This document shows, piece by piece, positions 24,474-37,917 of a DNA stretch of 64,000 nucleotides. Numbering within the stretch: position 1 is the stretch's first letter; each line of letters begins with the position of its first letter. The notes beneath the pieces were generated by a model. It ran no database searches. It worked only from the letters and a program-made list of their open reading frames with translations, and was not told the DNA's origin. Made by a program: the position numbers and the translations under genes. Location: contig OY727099.1 of assembly GCA_963402885.1 (NCBI GenBank), positions 17,131,001-17,195,000 on the forward strand. Direction: 5' to 3'. The DNA comes from Antedon bifida. Lineage: Eukaryota > Echinodermata > Crinoidea > Comatulida > Antedonidae.

Positions 24474-27400
24474 CAATATATGTAAATAAATGGCAATATC
24501 ATAGCATGATTATTAAAGTTTAAAAAGTGGAAATTTTTGACATTTTTTGAAAAAATTCCTTCGGTCCCCTACAGTGAAATTTTCGAAAATTGTCAAATTC
24601 TGACCCTTTTATTTTTTGACATAACTAGTTGTTATGGCTCCATAAGATGATGTTAACACAATAAAATGGTCTATATTTTGGACATTTAAAAAAAAAATTC
24701 CTTCGGTCCCCACGCAGTGAAATTTTCGAAAAAATTGCCAATTTTCGACCTTTTTATTTTTTGACATAACTAGTTATTATGGCTCTATAAGATGATGTTA
24801 TCAAAATAAATGTGCATAAATGACAATATTATAGCATAATTATCGAATTTTAAAAAGGGGACAATTTTGTCATTTTTCGAAAAAATTCCTTCGGAGCCCC
24901 GCAGTTAAATTTTCGTAAAATGGCAAAATTTAGACCCTTTTATTTTTTTAGACAACTAGTTACTATGGCTCTATAAGATGATGTTAACACAATATATGTG
25001 CATAAATAGCAATATTATAGCATGATTATTGAAGTTTAAAAAGTTGAAATTTTTGACATTTTATGGAAAAATTTCTTCGGTCTCCCGCAGTGAAATTTTC
25101 GAAAAATGTTCAAATTATAACCCTTTTATTTTTTGACATAACTAGTTTTTATGTCTCCATAAGATGATGTTTACACAACATTTTAGTGCATAAATTGCAA
25201 TATTATAGCATAATTATTGAATTTAAAAAATTTCACATTTTGGCCATTTTTCGAAAAAATTTCATCGGAGCCCCGCAGTTAAAGTTTCGAAAAATGGCAA
25301 AATTTATTGCCTTTTATTTTTTTTACACAACTAGTTACTATGGCTCTATAAGATGATGTTACAACAATATATGTGCATAAATGGCAATATTATAACATAA
25401 TTATTGAAGTTTAAAAAGTGGAAATTGTTGACATTTTTTGAAAAAATTCCTTCGGTCCCCCGCAGTGAAATTTTCGAAAAATTGTCAAATTCTGACCCTT
25501 TTATTTTTTGACATAACTAGTTTTTATGGCTCCATAAGATGATGTTAACACAATATATGTGCATACATGACAATATTATAGCATAGTTATCGAATTTCAA
25601 AAAGTGGACATTTTTTACATTTTTCGAAAAAATTCCTTTGGTCCCCCGCAGTGTAATTTTCAAAAAAATGGTCAAATTTCGACCCTATTATTTTTTGACA
25701 TAACTAGTTACTACGGCTCTATAAGATGGTGTTAACACAATATATGTGCATAAATGGCAATATTATAACATAATTATCGAATTTTAAAAAGTGGAAATTT
25801 TGGACATTTTTCGAGAAAATTCCTTCGGAGCTCCGCAGTTAAATTTTCGAAAAATGGCAAAATTTAGACCTTTTTATTTTTTTTACACAACTAGTTACTA
25901 TGGCTCTATAAGATGATGTTACAACAATATATGTGCATAAATGGCAATATTATAACATAATTATTGAAGTTTAAAAAGTGGCAATTGTTGACATTTTTTG
26001 AATAAATTCCTTCGGTCCCCCGCAGTGAAATTTTCGAAAAATTGTCAAATTCTGACCCTTTTATTTTTTGACATAACTAGTTTTTATGGCTCCATAAGAT
26101 GATGTTAACACAATATATTATGTGCATACATGACAATATTATAGCATAGTTATCGAATTTCAAAAAGTGGACATTTTTGACATTTTTCGAAAAAATTCCT
26201 TTGGTCCCCCGCAGTGTAATTTTTAAAAAAATGGTCAAATTTCGACCCTTTTATTTTTTTGACATAACTAGTTTTTATTGCTCCATAAGATGATGTTAAC
26301 ACAATATATGTGCATAAATTGCAATATTATAGCATAATTATTGAATTTTAAAAAGTGGACATTTTTGCAATATTTCAATAAAATATCTTTGGTCCCCCGC
26401 CGTAAAATTGTCATAAAATGGCCCAATATTGACCCTTAACTAGTTACTATGGCTCTAAAAGATGATGTTAACACTATATATGCGCATCAATGGCAATATT
26501 ATAGCATAATTATCAAAATTTAAAAAGTCGAAATTTTTGCCATTTTTCTAAAAAAAAATTCTTTGGTCACCCACAGTGTAATTTTCGAAAAATGGTCAAA
26601 TTCTGACATTTTTACTTCTTGACATAACCAGTTTTTATAGCACCCTAAGATTGAGTTAAAAATTAAAAGGGTCTAAATTTTGGAAATTTTCGAAAAATGG
26701 CAAAATTTCGACCCTTTTATTTTTTGTACACAACTAGTTACTATGGCTCTATAAGATGATGTTACAACAATATATGTGCATAAATGGCAATATTATAACA
26801 TAATTATTAAAGTTTAAAAAGTGGAAATTTTTGATTTTTTTTGAAAAAAATCCTTCGGTCCCCCGCAGTGAAATTTTCGAAAAATGGTCAAATTCTGACC
26901 CTTTTATTTTTTGTCATAACTAGTTTTTATGGCTCCATAAGATGATGTTAACACAATACATGTGCATACATGACAATATTATAACATAGTTACCGAATTT
27001 TAAAAAGTGGAAATTTTGGACATTTTTCGAAAAAATTCCTTCGGAGCTCCGCAGTTAAATTTTCGAAAAATGGCAAAATTTAGTGCCTTTTATTTTTTTA
27101 CACAACTAGTTACTATGGCTCTATAAGATGATGTTAACACAATATAATGTGCATAAATGGCAATATTATAGCATGATTATTGAATTTTAAGAAGTGGACA
27201 TTTTTGCCATTTTTCGAAAAAATTCCTTTGGTCCCCCGCAGTGAAATTTTTCGAAAAATGGCAAAATTTAGACCTTTTTATTTTTTTTACACAACTAGTT
27301 ACTATGGCTCTATAAGATGATGTTACAACAATATATGTGCATAAATGGCAATATTATAACATAATTATTGAAGTTTAAAAAGTGGAAATTGTTGACATTT

Positions 27401-30400
27401 TTCAAAAAAATTCCTTTGGTCCCCCGCAGTGTAATTTAAAAAAAAAAATGGTCAAATTTCAACCCTTTTATTTTTTGACATAACTAGTTACTACGGCTCT
27501 ATAAGATGATGTTATCAAAATAAATGTGTATAAATTACAATATTATAGCATAATTATTGAAGTTTAAAAAGTGGAAATTTTTCACATTTTTTGAAAAAAT
27601 TCCTTCGGTCCCCCGCAGTGAAATTTTCGAAAAATTGTCAAATTCTGACCGTTTTATTTTTTGACATAACTAGTTTTTATGGCTCCAAAGGTGATGTTAA
27701 CACAATATATGTACATAAATTGTAATATTATAGCATAATTATTGAATTTTATAAAGTGGACATTTTTTGCAATATTTCTACAAAATTTCTTTTTTCCCCC
27801 GCCGTAAAATGTTCGTAAAAATGGTCAAATTTCGACCCTTTTATTTTTTGACATAACTAGTTACTATGGCTCTATAAGATGATGTTACCACAAAATATGT
27901 ACATAATTGGCAATATTATAGCATAATTATTGAAGTTTAAAAAGTGGAAATTTTTTGACATTTTTTGAAAAATTTCCTTCGGTCCCCCGCAGTGAAATTT
28001 TCGAAAAATTGTCAAATTCTGACCCTTTTATTTTTTGACATAACTAATTTTTATGGCTCCATAAGATGATGTTAAAAAATAAAAGGGTCTAAATTTTGGA
28101 CTTTTTTCGAAAAATTGCTAAATTTCAACCTTTTTATTTTTTGACATAACTAGTCAATATGGCGCTATAAGATGATGTTATCAAAATAAATGTGCATAAA
28201 TGACAATATTATAGCATAATAATCGAATTTTAAAAAAGGGGACAATTTTGTCATTTTTTGAAAAAATTCTTTCGGAGCCCCGCAGTTAAATTTTCGAAAA
28301 ATGGCAAAATTTAGTCCCTTTTATTTTTCTACTCAACTAGTAACTATGGCTCTATAAGATGATGTTGCCGCAATATATGTGCATAAATGGCAATATCATA
28401 GCATGATTATTAAAGATTAAAAAGTGGAAATTTTTGACATAACTAGTTATTATGGCTCTATAAGATGATGTTATCAAAATAAATGTGCATAAATGAAAAA
28501 ATTATAGCATAATTATCGAATTTTAAAAAGTGAATAATTTCGCCATTTTTCGAAAAAATTCCTTTGGACCCCCGCAGTGAAATTTTCGAAAAATGGCAAA
28601 ATTGAGACCCTTTTCATTTTTTACATAACTAGTTACTATAGCTTTATAAGATGATGTTAACACAATATATGTGCATAAAGGGCAATATTATAGCATGATT
28701 ATTGAATTTAAAAAGTTGAAATTTTTGACATTTTATGGAAAAATTTCTTATGTCACCCGCAGTGAAATTTTCGAAAAATGTTCAAATTTAAACCATTTTA
28801 TTTTTTGACATAACTAGTTTTTATGGCTCCATAAGATGATGTTAACAAAATATGTGCATAAATGGCAATATTATAACATAATTATTGAAATTTAAAATGT
28901 GGAAATTTTTGACATTTTTTTAAAAAATTCCTTCGGTCCCCCGCAGTGAAATTTTCGAAAAATTGTTAAATTCTGACCCTTTTATTTTTTGACATAACTA
29001 GTTTTTATGGCTCCATCGGATGATGTTAACACAATATATGTGCATAAATTGCAATATTATAGCATAATTATTGAATTTTATAAAGTGGACATTTTTGCAA
29101 TATTTCTAAAAAATTTCTTTGTTCCCCCGCCGTAAAATGTTCGTAAAATGGTCAAATTTCGACCCTTTTATTTTTTGACATAACTAGTTACTATGGCTCT
29201 ATAAAATGATGTTAACACTATATATGTGCATCAATGGCAATATTATAGCATAATTATTGAAGTTTAACAAGTGGAAATTTTTGACATTTTTTGAAAAAAT
29301 TCCTTCGGTCCCCCGCAGTGAAATTTTCGAAAAATGTTCAAATTTAAACCATTTTATTTTTTGACATAACTAGTTTTTATGGCTCCATCAGATGATGTTA
29401 TCAAAATAAATGTGCATAAATGACAATATTATAGCATAATTATTGAATTTTAAAAAGGGAACAATTTTGTCAGTTTTCGAAAAAATTCCTTCGGAGCCCC
29501 TCAGTTAAATTTTCGAAAAATTGCAAAAGTTAGTCCCTTTTATTTTTCTACACAACTAGTTACTATGGCTCTATAAGATGATGTTGCCGCAATATATGTG
29601 CATAAATGGCAATATCATAGCATGATTATTAAAGTTTAAAAAGTGGAAATTTTTGACATTTTTTGAAAAAATTCCTTCGGTCCCCTGCAGTGAAATTTTC
29701 GAAAAATGGTCAAATTCTGACCCTTTTATTTTTTGACATAACTAGTTTTTATGGCTCCATAAGATGATGTTAACACAATAAAAGGGTCTATATTTTTGAC
29801 ATTTTAAAAAAAAATTCCTTCGGTCCCCCCGCAGTGAAATTTTCGAAAAATTGCCAATTTTCGACCCCCGCAGTAAAATTTTCGAAAAATGGCAAAATTG
29901 AGACCCTTTTAATTTTTTACAAAAGTAGTTACTATGGCTCTATAAGATGATGTTAACACAATATATGTGCATAAATGGCAATATTATAGCATGATTATTG
30001 AAGTTTAAAAAGTTGAAATTTTTGACATTTTTTGAAAAAAATTCTTCGGTCCCCCGCAGTGAAATTTTCTAAAAATGTTCAAATTTAAACCATTTTATTT
30101 TTTGACATAACTAGTTATTATGGCTCTATAAGATGATGTTAATCAAAATAAATGTGCATAAATGACAATATTATAGCATAATTATCGAATTTAAAAAAGT
30201 GGATAATTTTGCCATTTTTCGAAAAAATTCCTTTGGACCCCCGCAGCGAAATTTTCGAAAAATGGCAAAATTTAGACTCTTTTATTTTTTTACACAACTA
30301 GTTACTATGGCTCTATAAGATGATGTTACCACATTATATGTGCATAAATGGCAATATTATAGCATGATTATTGAAGTTTAAAAAGTGAAAATTTTTGACA

Positions 30401-32024
30401 TTTTTTGAAAAAATTCCTTCTGTCCCCCGCAGTGAAATTTTCGAAAAATGTTCAAATTCTGACCCTTTTATTTTTTGACATAACTAGTTTTTATGGCTCC
30501 ATAAGATGTTGTTAACACAATATATGTGCATAATTTGCAATATTATAGCATAATTATTGAATTTTAAAAAGTGGACATTTTTGCAATTTTTCTACAAAAT
30601 TTCTTTGGTCCCCCGCCGAAATATTTTCGTAAAATGGCCAAATTTCGACCCTTTTATTTTTTGACATAACTAGTTACTATGGCTCTATAAGATTATGTTA
30701 GCACTATATATGTGCATCAATGGCAATATTATAGCATAATTATCAAAAGTTAAAAAGGGGAATTTTTTGCCATTTTTCTAAAAAATTTCTTTCGTCCCCC
30801 GAAGTGTAATTTTTAAAAAATGGTCAAATTTCGAACTCTTTATTTTTTGACATAACTAGTTACTATGGTTCTATAAGATGATGTTACCACAATATATGTG
30901 CATAAATGGCAATATTATAGCATAATTATTGACGTTTAAAAAGTGGAAATTTTGGACATTTTTTGAAAAAATTCCTTCGGTCCCCCGCAGTAAAATTTTC
31001 GAAAAATGTTCAAATTCTGACCCTTTTATTTTTTGACATAACTAGTTTTTATGGCTCCATAAAAAGATGTTAACACAATATATGTGCATACATGACAATA
31101 TTATAGCATAGTTATCGAATTTTAAAAAGTGGACATTGTTGCCATTTTTCGAAAAAAATCCTTTGGTCCCCCGCAGTGAAATTTTCGAAAAATGGCAAAA
31201 TTTAGACCTTTTTATTTTTTTACACAACTAGTTACTATGGCTCTATAAGATGATGTTACCACAATATATGTGACGTGCATAAATGGCAAAATTATAGCAT
31301 AATTATTGAAGTTTAAAAGGCAGAAATTTTAAACATTTTTTGAAAAAATCCCTTTGGCCCCCGCAGGGAAATTTTCGAAAAATGGTCAAATTCTGACCCT
31401 TTTATTTTTTGACATAACTAGTTAATATGGCTCTATAAGATGAAGTTAACACAATATATGAGAATAAATTGCAATATTACAGCATAATTATTGAATTTTA
31501 AAAAGTGGACATTTTTGCACTATTTCTATGAAATTTCTTTGGTCTCCCGTAGTGAAATTTTCGAAAAATTGCCAAATTTCGACCTTTTTATTTTTTTACA
31601 TAACTAGTTATTATGGCTCTATAAGATGATGTTATCAAAATAAATGTGCATAAATGACAATATTATAGCATAGTTATCGAATTTTAAAAAGTGGACATTT
31701 TTGTCAATTTTCGAAAAAATTCCATTGGAGCCCCGCAGTTAAATTTTCGAAAAATGGAAAAATTTAGTCTCTTTATTTTTCTACACAACTAGTTACTATA
31801 GCTCTATAAGATGATGTTGCCGCAATATATGTGCATAAATGGCAATATTATAGCATGATTATTGAAGTTTAAAAGTGAAAATTTTTGACATTTTTTGAAA
31901 AAATTCCTTTGGTCCCCCGCAGTGAAATTTTCTAAAAATGGTCAAATCTGACCCTTTTATTTTTTGACATAACTAGTTTTTATGGCTCCATAAGATGATG
32001 TTAACACAATATATGTGCATAAAT
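24474..32024. repeat. Satellite A, block 4
   Basis: About 40 monomers in the standard orientation with many length variants; for example a shortened monomer near 26435 lacks the TTTATTTTTTGACA box. The last four bases (AAAT, 32021-32024) are the left target duplication of the next insertion. No gene is seen. Confidence 0.95.
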
Positions 32025-33791
32025 GTGACCTGCTCTGGCAAAGTGAAACATAAGTCGAAAATTTAAATTTTTCAGATTTGTATTCTATCTGGTAGGAAAT
32101 GTTATATCCTTTACAATGATACCAAACTTAATATTTAACATGAAGGGGATCCTGAGATATTGTACGTTAAGTCGAAGCATGTATAAAGAAATATACAAAT
32201 AACAGTTTTGAGAAAATCATGATTGAATGTCAATGTTATTTTATAAAACAACAAAACAAATTAATATTTGTTAATCTAATAGTGTATACTTTCTAAGTAT
32301 CACACATTCACAAAATATGATACAATGAAATGTTTTTTGATAGGATATTGATTACAGTGACAATGCATACAAAAAAATATTTCCACATTCTATGTTAAGT
32401 ACATACTTGTGTTTCTTTTAAGCACTTACTTAAAATGGTAAAAATGGGGATAAATTAATGTTTTTACACTAAAAAAACTGTATCTTTCTTTAAAAATTAA
32501 TTAAATGTATACAATAAATTAAGTTATATAACATTAAATACCATTTCTTGAACTACTGGATTTAAGTACGTTCTTAAAAGTGTACTTAAATAATTTAAAT
32601 TTTAGTTGTGTATAGTGCCTGATGATTAGATAACAAATACAACTTAAATAACAATATGCGATTGCTTTAATCAATTAAATAATGGATATGTTAAGCACAT
32701 ACTAATGTATTAAGTTTGTTTTAAGCATTTACTTAAAATTGTGTAATGTTTATGAAATTATGTTGGTGTATTAGTGCTTAATAATCGCCTACAATAACAT
32801 TAATTAATACAATACTTATGTAAAAGCAATAAATATGGTAGGCCTATGTGGTATGTAGGCAAATAACAGTGCCACCTAGGCCTAGCCTACCTATCCTAGC
32901 TAGGCCTATTTGCCCTGCTACTAACCTACCTAGCTAGCCTACCTACGCCTAGCTAGTCTAGTCTAGACCTGCTAGCTAGGCTAGGCCTACCCTAGGGCTA
33001 GGCTAGGACAGGTAGGCCTGGCCCTAGAAGGACCCAGCCTGGAGTCCAAAAGGCTACTTAGTAGGCCTAGCTAGGCTAGTCATTACACTGGCTGTAATAA
33101 TTTAATATCATAGGTCCTTTGCTACTTTCATTATGTTGGTATTTTTTAGTCATTGTATTTGGCCTAGGACTAGGCCTAGGCTAGATCCATCGATTATCCT
33201 TAATCTGAATTGTTTACAATCTCCTCTCCGCGTAGAAAGTAAACAGGTCAAAGGTCATTTTAAGGATAAGCCAATTACAGTACTGTATTTCTACTACACG
33301 CTAGCCATTACGTGGCGTATCCTTGACAACGGATTTCTGTTGTTTATAATTCACGTCAGAGAAGCTTTTTACCTCCTCTAATTCCCGCTGAAGAAGCCAA
33401 AAATATTGAAAACCACTTGAAATACCCACTGAATATGGTTTATGAATATTTAAATTTTCAGACTCTACCATGTTTCTAAAGGTAGCTATACAAATATTTT
33501 TATAAACTGCACAGTTTTCTAACAGTGTTTCATGCACTTTATTTCATTTTTTGCAACAAAATGAAATCAAGACAAAAAAGGTACTCATTAAAATCACTTA
33601 TTTAGCCCTTTTATAAACTTAATTCACACAAAATGAAACTTGATCTTGATTCTTAAATAGTTGTAGATTCCAAAAAGGGGAAAACCCTATTTTCACCAAG
33701 ATAGTGATTTTTAACGTATATAGTACTTCTATAGGTCAATACACTGAATAAAGATCAGCGAGTTATGTTTCACTATGCCAGAGCAGGTCAC
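32025..33791. mobile_element. Non-autonomous DNA element with 29-bp terminal inverted repeats and AAAT duplication
   Basis: The termini are inverted copies beginning GTGACCTGCTCTGGCA and matching at 28 of 29 positions (32025-32053 against 33763-33791). AAAT lies on both sides (32021-32024 and 33792-33795) inside a satellite monomer whose uninterrupted form is CATAAATGGC/CATAAATAGC, so AAAT is the likely 4-bp target duplication. The interior is AT-rich with recurring ACTTAAAAT and TTAAGCA motifs (about 32400-32770), an AGGCCTAG cluster, and about 700 bp of unrecognised sequence. Two short overlapping frames at 33133-33537 resemble nothing I know, and no transposase is visible. The family is undetermined. 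Confidence 0.86.
32838..33080. repeat. AGGCCTAG-rich cluster in the 1.77-kb element
   Basis: Dense overlapping TAGGCCTAG, CTAGCTAGG and CCTACCTAG repeats, the largest such cluster in the window. It sits within an insertion and has no counterpart in the satellites. Confidence 0.75.
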
Positions 33792-34650
33792 AAATAGCAA
33801 AATTATAGCATAATTATTGAAGTTTAAAAAGCAGAAATTTTAAACATTTTTTGAAAAAATCCCTTTGGCCCCCGCAGGGAAATTTTCGAAAAATGGTCAA
33901 ATTCTGACCCTTTTATTTTTTGACATTACTAGTTATTATGGCTCTATAAGATGAAGTTAACACAATATATGAGCATAAATTGCAATATTACAGCATAATT
34001 ATTGAATTTTAAAAAGTGGACATTTTTGCACTATTTCTATGAAATTTCTTTGGTCTCCCGTAGTGAAATTTTCGAAAAATTGCCAAATTTCGACCTTTCT
34101 ATTTTTTGACATAACTAGTTATTATGGCTCTATTAGATAATGTTATCAAAATAAACGTACATAAATGACAATATTATAGCATAATTATCGAATTTTAAAA
34201 AGTGGACAATTTTGCCATTTTTCGAAAAAATTCCTTTGGACCCCCGCAGTGAAATTTTCGAAAAATGGCAAAATTTAGACCCTTTTATTTTTTTACACAA
34301 CTAGTTACTATGGCTCTATAAGATGATGTTACCACAATATATGTGCATAAATGGCAATATTATAGCATGATTATTGAAGTTTAAAAAGTGAAATTTTTTT
34401 ACATTTTTGTAAAAAATTCCTTCGGTCCCCCGCAGTGAAATTTTCTAAAAATGGTCAAATCTGACCCTTTTATTTTTTGACATAACTAGTTTTTATGGCT
34501 CCATAAGATGATGTTAAAACAATATATGTGCATAAATTGCAATATTATAGCATGATTATTGAAGTTTAAAAAGTTGAAATTTTTGACATTTTATGGAAAA
34601 ATTTCTTCGGTCTCCCGCAGTGAAATTTTCGAAAAAAAGTTCAAATTATA

Positions 34651-37600
34651 ACCATTTTATTTTTTGACATAAATAGTTTTTATGGCTCCATAAGATGATG
34701 TTATCAAAATAAATGTGCATAAATGACAATATTATAGCATAATTATAGAATTTTAAAAATCGAATAATTTTGCCATTTTTCGAAAAAATTCCTTTGGACC
34801 CCCGCAGTGAAATTTTCGAAAAATGGCAAAATTTAGACCCTTTTTTTTTTTTTACACAACTAGTTACTATGGCTCTATAAGATGATGTTAACACAATATA
34901 TGTGCATAAATGGCAATATTATAGCATGATTATTGAAGTTTAAAAAGTTGAAATTTTTGACATTTTATGAAAAAATTTCTTCGGTCTCCCGCAGTGAAAT
35001 TTTCGAAAAATGTTCAAATTAAAACCATTTTATTTTTTGACATAACTAGTTTTTATGGCTCCATAAGATGATGTTTACACAATATATGTGCATAAATTGC
35101 AATATTATAGCATAATTATTGAATTTTAAAAAGTGGACATTTTTGCCATTTTTCGAAAAAAATCCTTTTGTCCCCCGCTGTGAAATTTTCGAAAAATGGC
35201 AAAATTTAGACCTTTTTATTTTTTTACACAACTAGTTACTATGGCTCTATAAGATGATTTTACAACAATATATGTGCATAAATGGCAATATTATAACATA
35301 ATTTTTGAAGTTTAAAAAGTGGAAATTGTTGACATTTTTTGAAAAAATTCCTTCGGTCCACGCAGGAAAATTAAAAATTTATACCTTTTTATTTTTTTAC
35401 ACAACTAGCTACTATGGTTCTACAAGATGATGTTACCACAATATATGTGCATAAATGGCAATATTATAGCATAATTATTGAAGTTTAAAAAGCAGAAATT
35501 TTAAATATATGTGCATAAATGGCAAATATTATAGCATAATTATTGAAGTTTAAAAAGTGGAAATTTTTGAAATTTTTTGAAAAAATCCCTTCGGCCCACG
35601 CAGGAAAATTTTCGAAAAAAGGTCAAATTCTGACCCTTTTATTTTTTGACATAACTAGTTTTTATGGCTCCATAAGATGATGTTTACACAATTTCTTTGG
35701 TCCCTCGCTGTGAAATTTTCGAAAAATTGCCAAATTTCGACCATTTTATTTTTTGACATAAATAGTTTTTATGGCTCCATAAGATGATGTTATCAAAATA
35801 AATGTGCATAAATGACAATATTATAGCATAATTATAGAATTTTAAAAATCGAATAATTTTGCCATTTTTCGAAAAAATTCCTTTGGACCCCCGCAGTGAA
35901 ATTTTCGAAAAATGGCAAAATTTAGACCCTTTTTTTTTTTTTACACAACTAGTTACTATGGCTCTATAAGATGATGTTAACACAATATATGTGCATAAAT
36001 GGCAATATTATAGCATGATTATTGAAGTTTAAAAAGTTGAAATTTTTGACATTTTATGAAAAAATTTCTTCGGTCTCCCGCAGTGAAATTTTCGAAAAAT
36101 GTTCAAATTAAAACCATTTTATTTTTTGACATAACTAGTTTTTATGGCTCCATAAGATGATGTTTACACAATATATGTGCATAAATTGCAATATTATAGC
36201 ATAATTATTGAATTTTAAAAAGTGGACATTTTTGCCATTTTTCGAAAAAAATCCTTTTGTCCCCCGCTGTGAAATTTTCGAAAAATGGCAAAATTTAGAC
36301 CTTTTTATTTTTTTACACAACTAGTTACTATGGCTCTATAAGATGATTTTACAACAATATATGTGCATAAATGGCAATATTATAACATAATTTTTGAAGT
36401 TTAAAAAGTGGAAATTGTTGACATTTTTTGAAAAAATTCCTTCGGTCCACGCAGGAAAATTAAAAATTTATACCTTTTTATTTTTTTACACAACTAGCTA
36501 CTATGGTTCTACAAGATGATGTTACCACAATATATGTGCATAAATGGCAATATTATAGCATAATTATTGAAGTTTAAAAAGCAGAAATTTTAAATATATG
36601 TGCATAAAAGGCAAATATTATAGCATAATTATTGAAGTTTAAAAAGTGGAAATTTTTGAAATTTTTTGAAAAAATCCCTTCGGCCCACGCAGGAAAATTT
36701 TCGAAAAAAGGTCAAATTCTGACCCTTTTATTTTTTGACATAACTAGTTTTTATGGCTCCATAAGATGATGTTTACACAATTTCTTTGGTCCCTCGCTGT
36801 GAAATTTTCGAAAAATTGCCAAATTTCGACCATTTTATTTTTTGACATAAATAGTTTTTATGGCTCCATAAGATGATGTTATCAAAATAAATGTGCATAA
36901 ATGACAATATTATAGCATAATTATAGAATTTTAAAAATCGAATAATTTTGCCATTTTTCGAAAAAATTCCTTTGGACCCCCGCAGTGAAATTTTCGAAAA
37001 ATGGCAAAATTTAGACCCTTTTTTTTTTTTTACACAACTAGTTACTATGGCTCTATAAGATGATGTTAACACAATATATGTGCATAAATGGCAATATTAT
37101 AGCATGATTATTGAAGTTTAAAAAGTTGAAATTTTTGACATTTTATGAAAAAATTTCTTCGGTCTCCCGCAGTGAAATTTTCGAAAAATGTTCAAATTAA
37201 AACCATTTTATTTTTTGACATAACTAGTTTTTATGGCTCCATAAGATGATGTTTACACAATATATGTGCATAAATTGCAATATTATAGCATAATTATTGA
37301 ATTTTAAAAAGTGGACATTTTTGCCATTTTTCGAAAAAAATCCTTTTGTCCCCCGCTGTGAAATTTTCGAAAAATGGCAAAATTTAGACCTTTTTATTTT
37401 TTTACACAACTAGTTACTATGGCTCTATAAGATGATTTTACAACAATATATGTGCATAAATGGCAATATTATAACATAATTTTTGAAGTTTAAAAAGTGG
37501 AAATTGTTGACATTTTTTGAAAAAATTCCTTCGGTCCACGCAGGAAAATTAAAAATTTATACCTTTTTATTTTTTTACACAACTAGCTACTATGGTTCTA

Positions 37601-37917
37601 CAAGATGATGTTACCACAATATATGTGCATAAATGGCAATATTATAGCATAATTATTGAAGTTTAAAAAGCAGAAATTTTAAATATATGTGCATAAATGG
37701 CAAATATTATAGCATAATTATTGAAGTTTAAAAAGTGGAAATTTTTGAAATTTTTTGAAAAAATCCCTTCGGCCCACGCAGGAAAATTTTCGAAAAATGG
37801 TCAAATTCTGACCCTTTTATTTTTTGACATAACTAGTTTTTATGGCTCCATAAGATGATGTTTACACAATTTCTTTGGTCCCTCGCTGTGAAATTTTCGA
37901 AAAATTGCCAAATTTCG
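34651..37917. repeat. Three tandem near-identical 1089-bp higher-order units of satellite A
   Basis: Units run 34651-35739, 35740-36828 and 36829-37917. All landmarks recur at exactly 1089 bp, for example an AAATAGTTTTTATGG variant at 34671, 35760 and 36849. I noticed only isolated substitutions between copies, such as CATAAATGGC versus CATAAAAGGC near 36605. This is far closer than monomers are to each other, so it is a very recent amplification. Each unit spans about six monomers, one of them truncated. Confidence 0.93.

Noticed and set aside
24159-24485. 108-codon plus-strand frame at the end of copy 2
   Set aside because: It crosses the non-coding subterminal block, the hairpin and the terminal repeat into satellite; the homologous regions of the other copies have no such frame.
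33133-33537. Overlapping 82- and 78-codon frames in the 1.77-kb element
   Set aside because: They overlap on opposite strands, have no recognisable domain, and the plus-strand one starts inside an AGGCCTAG-rich stretch; not enough to call a gene.
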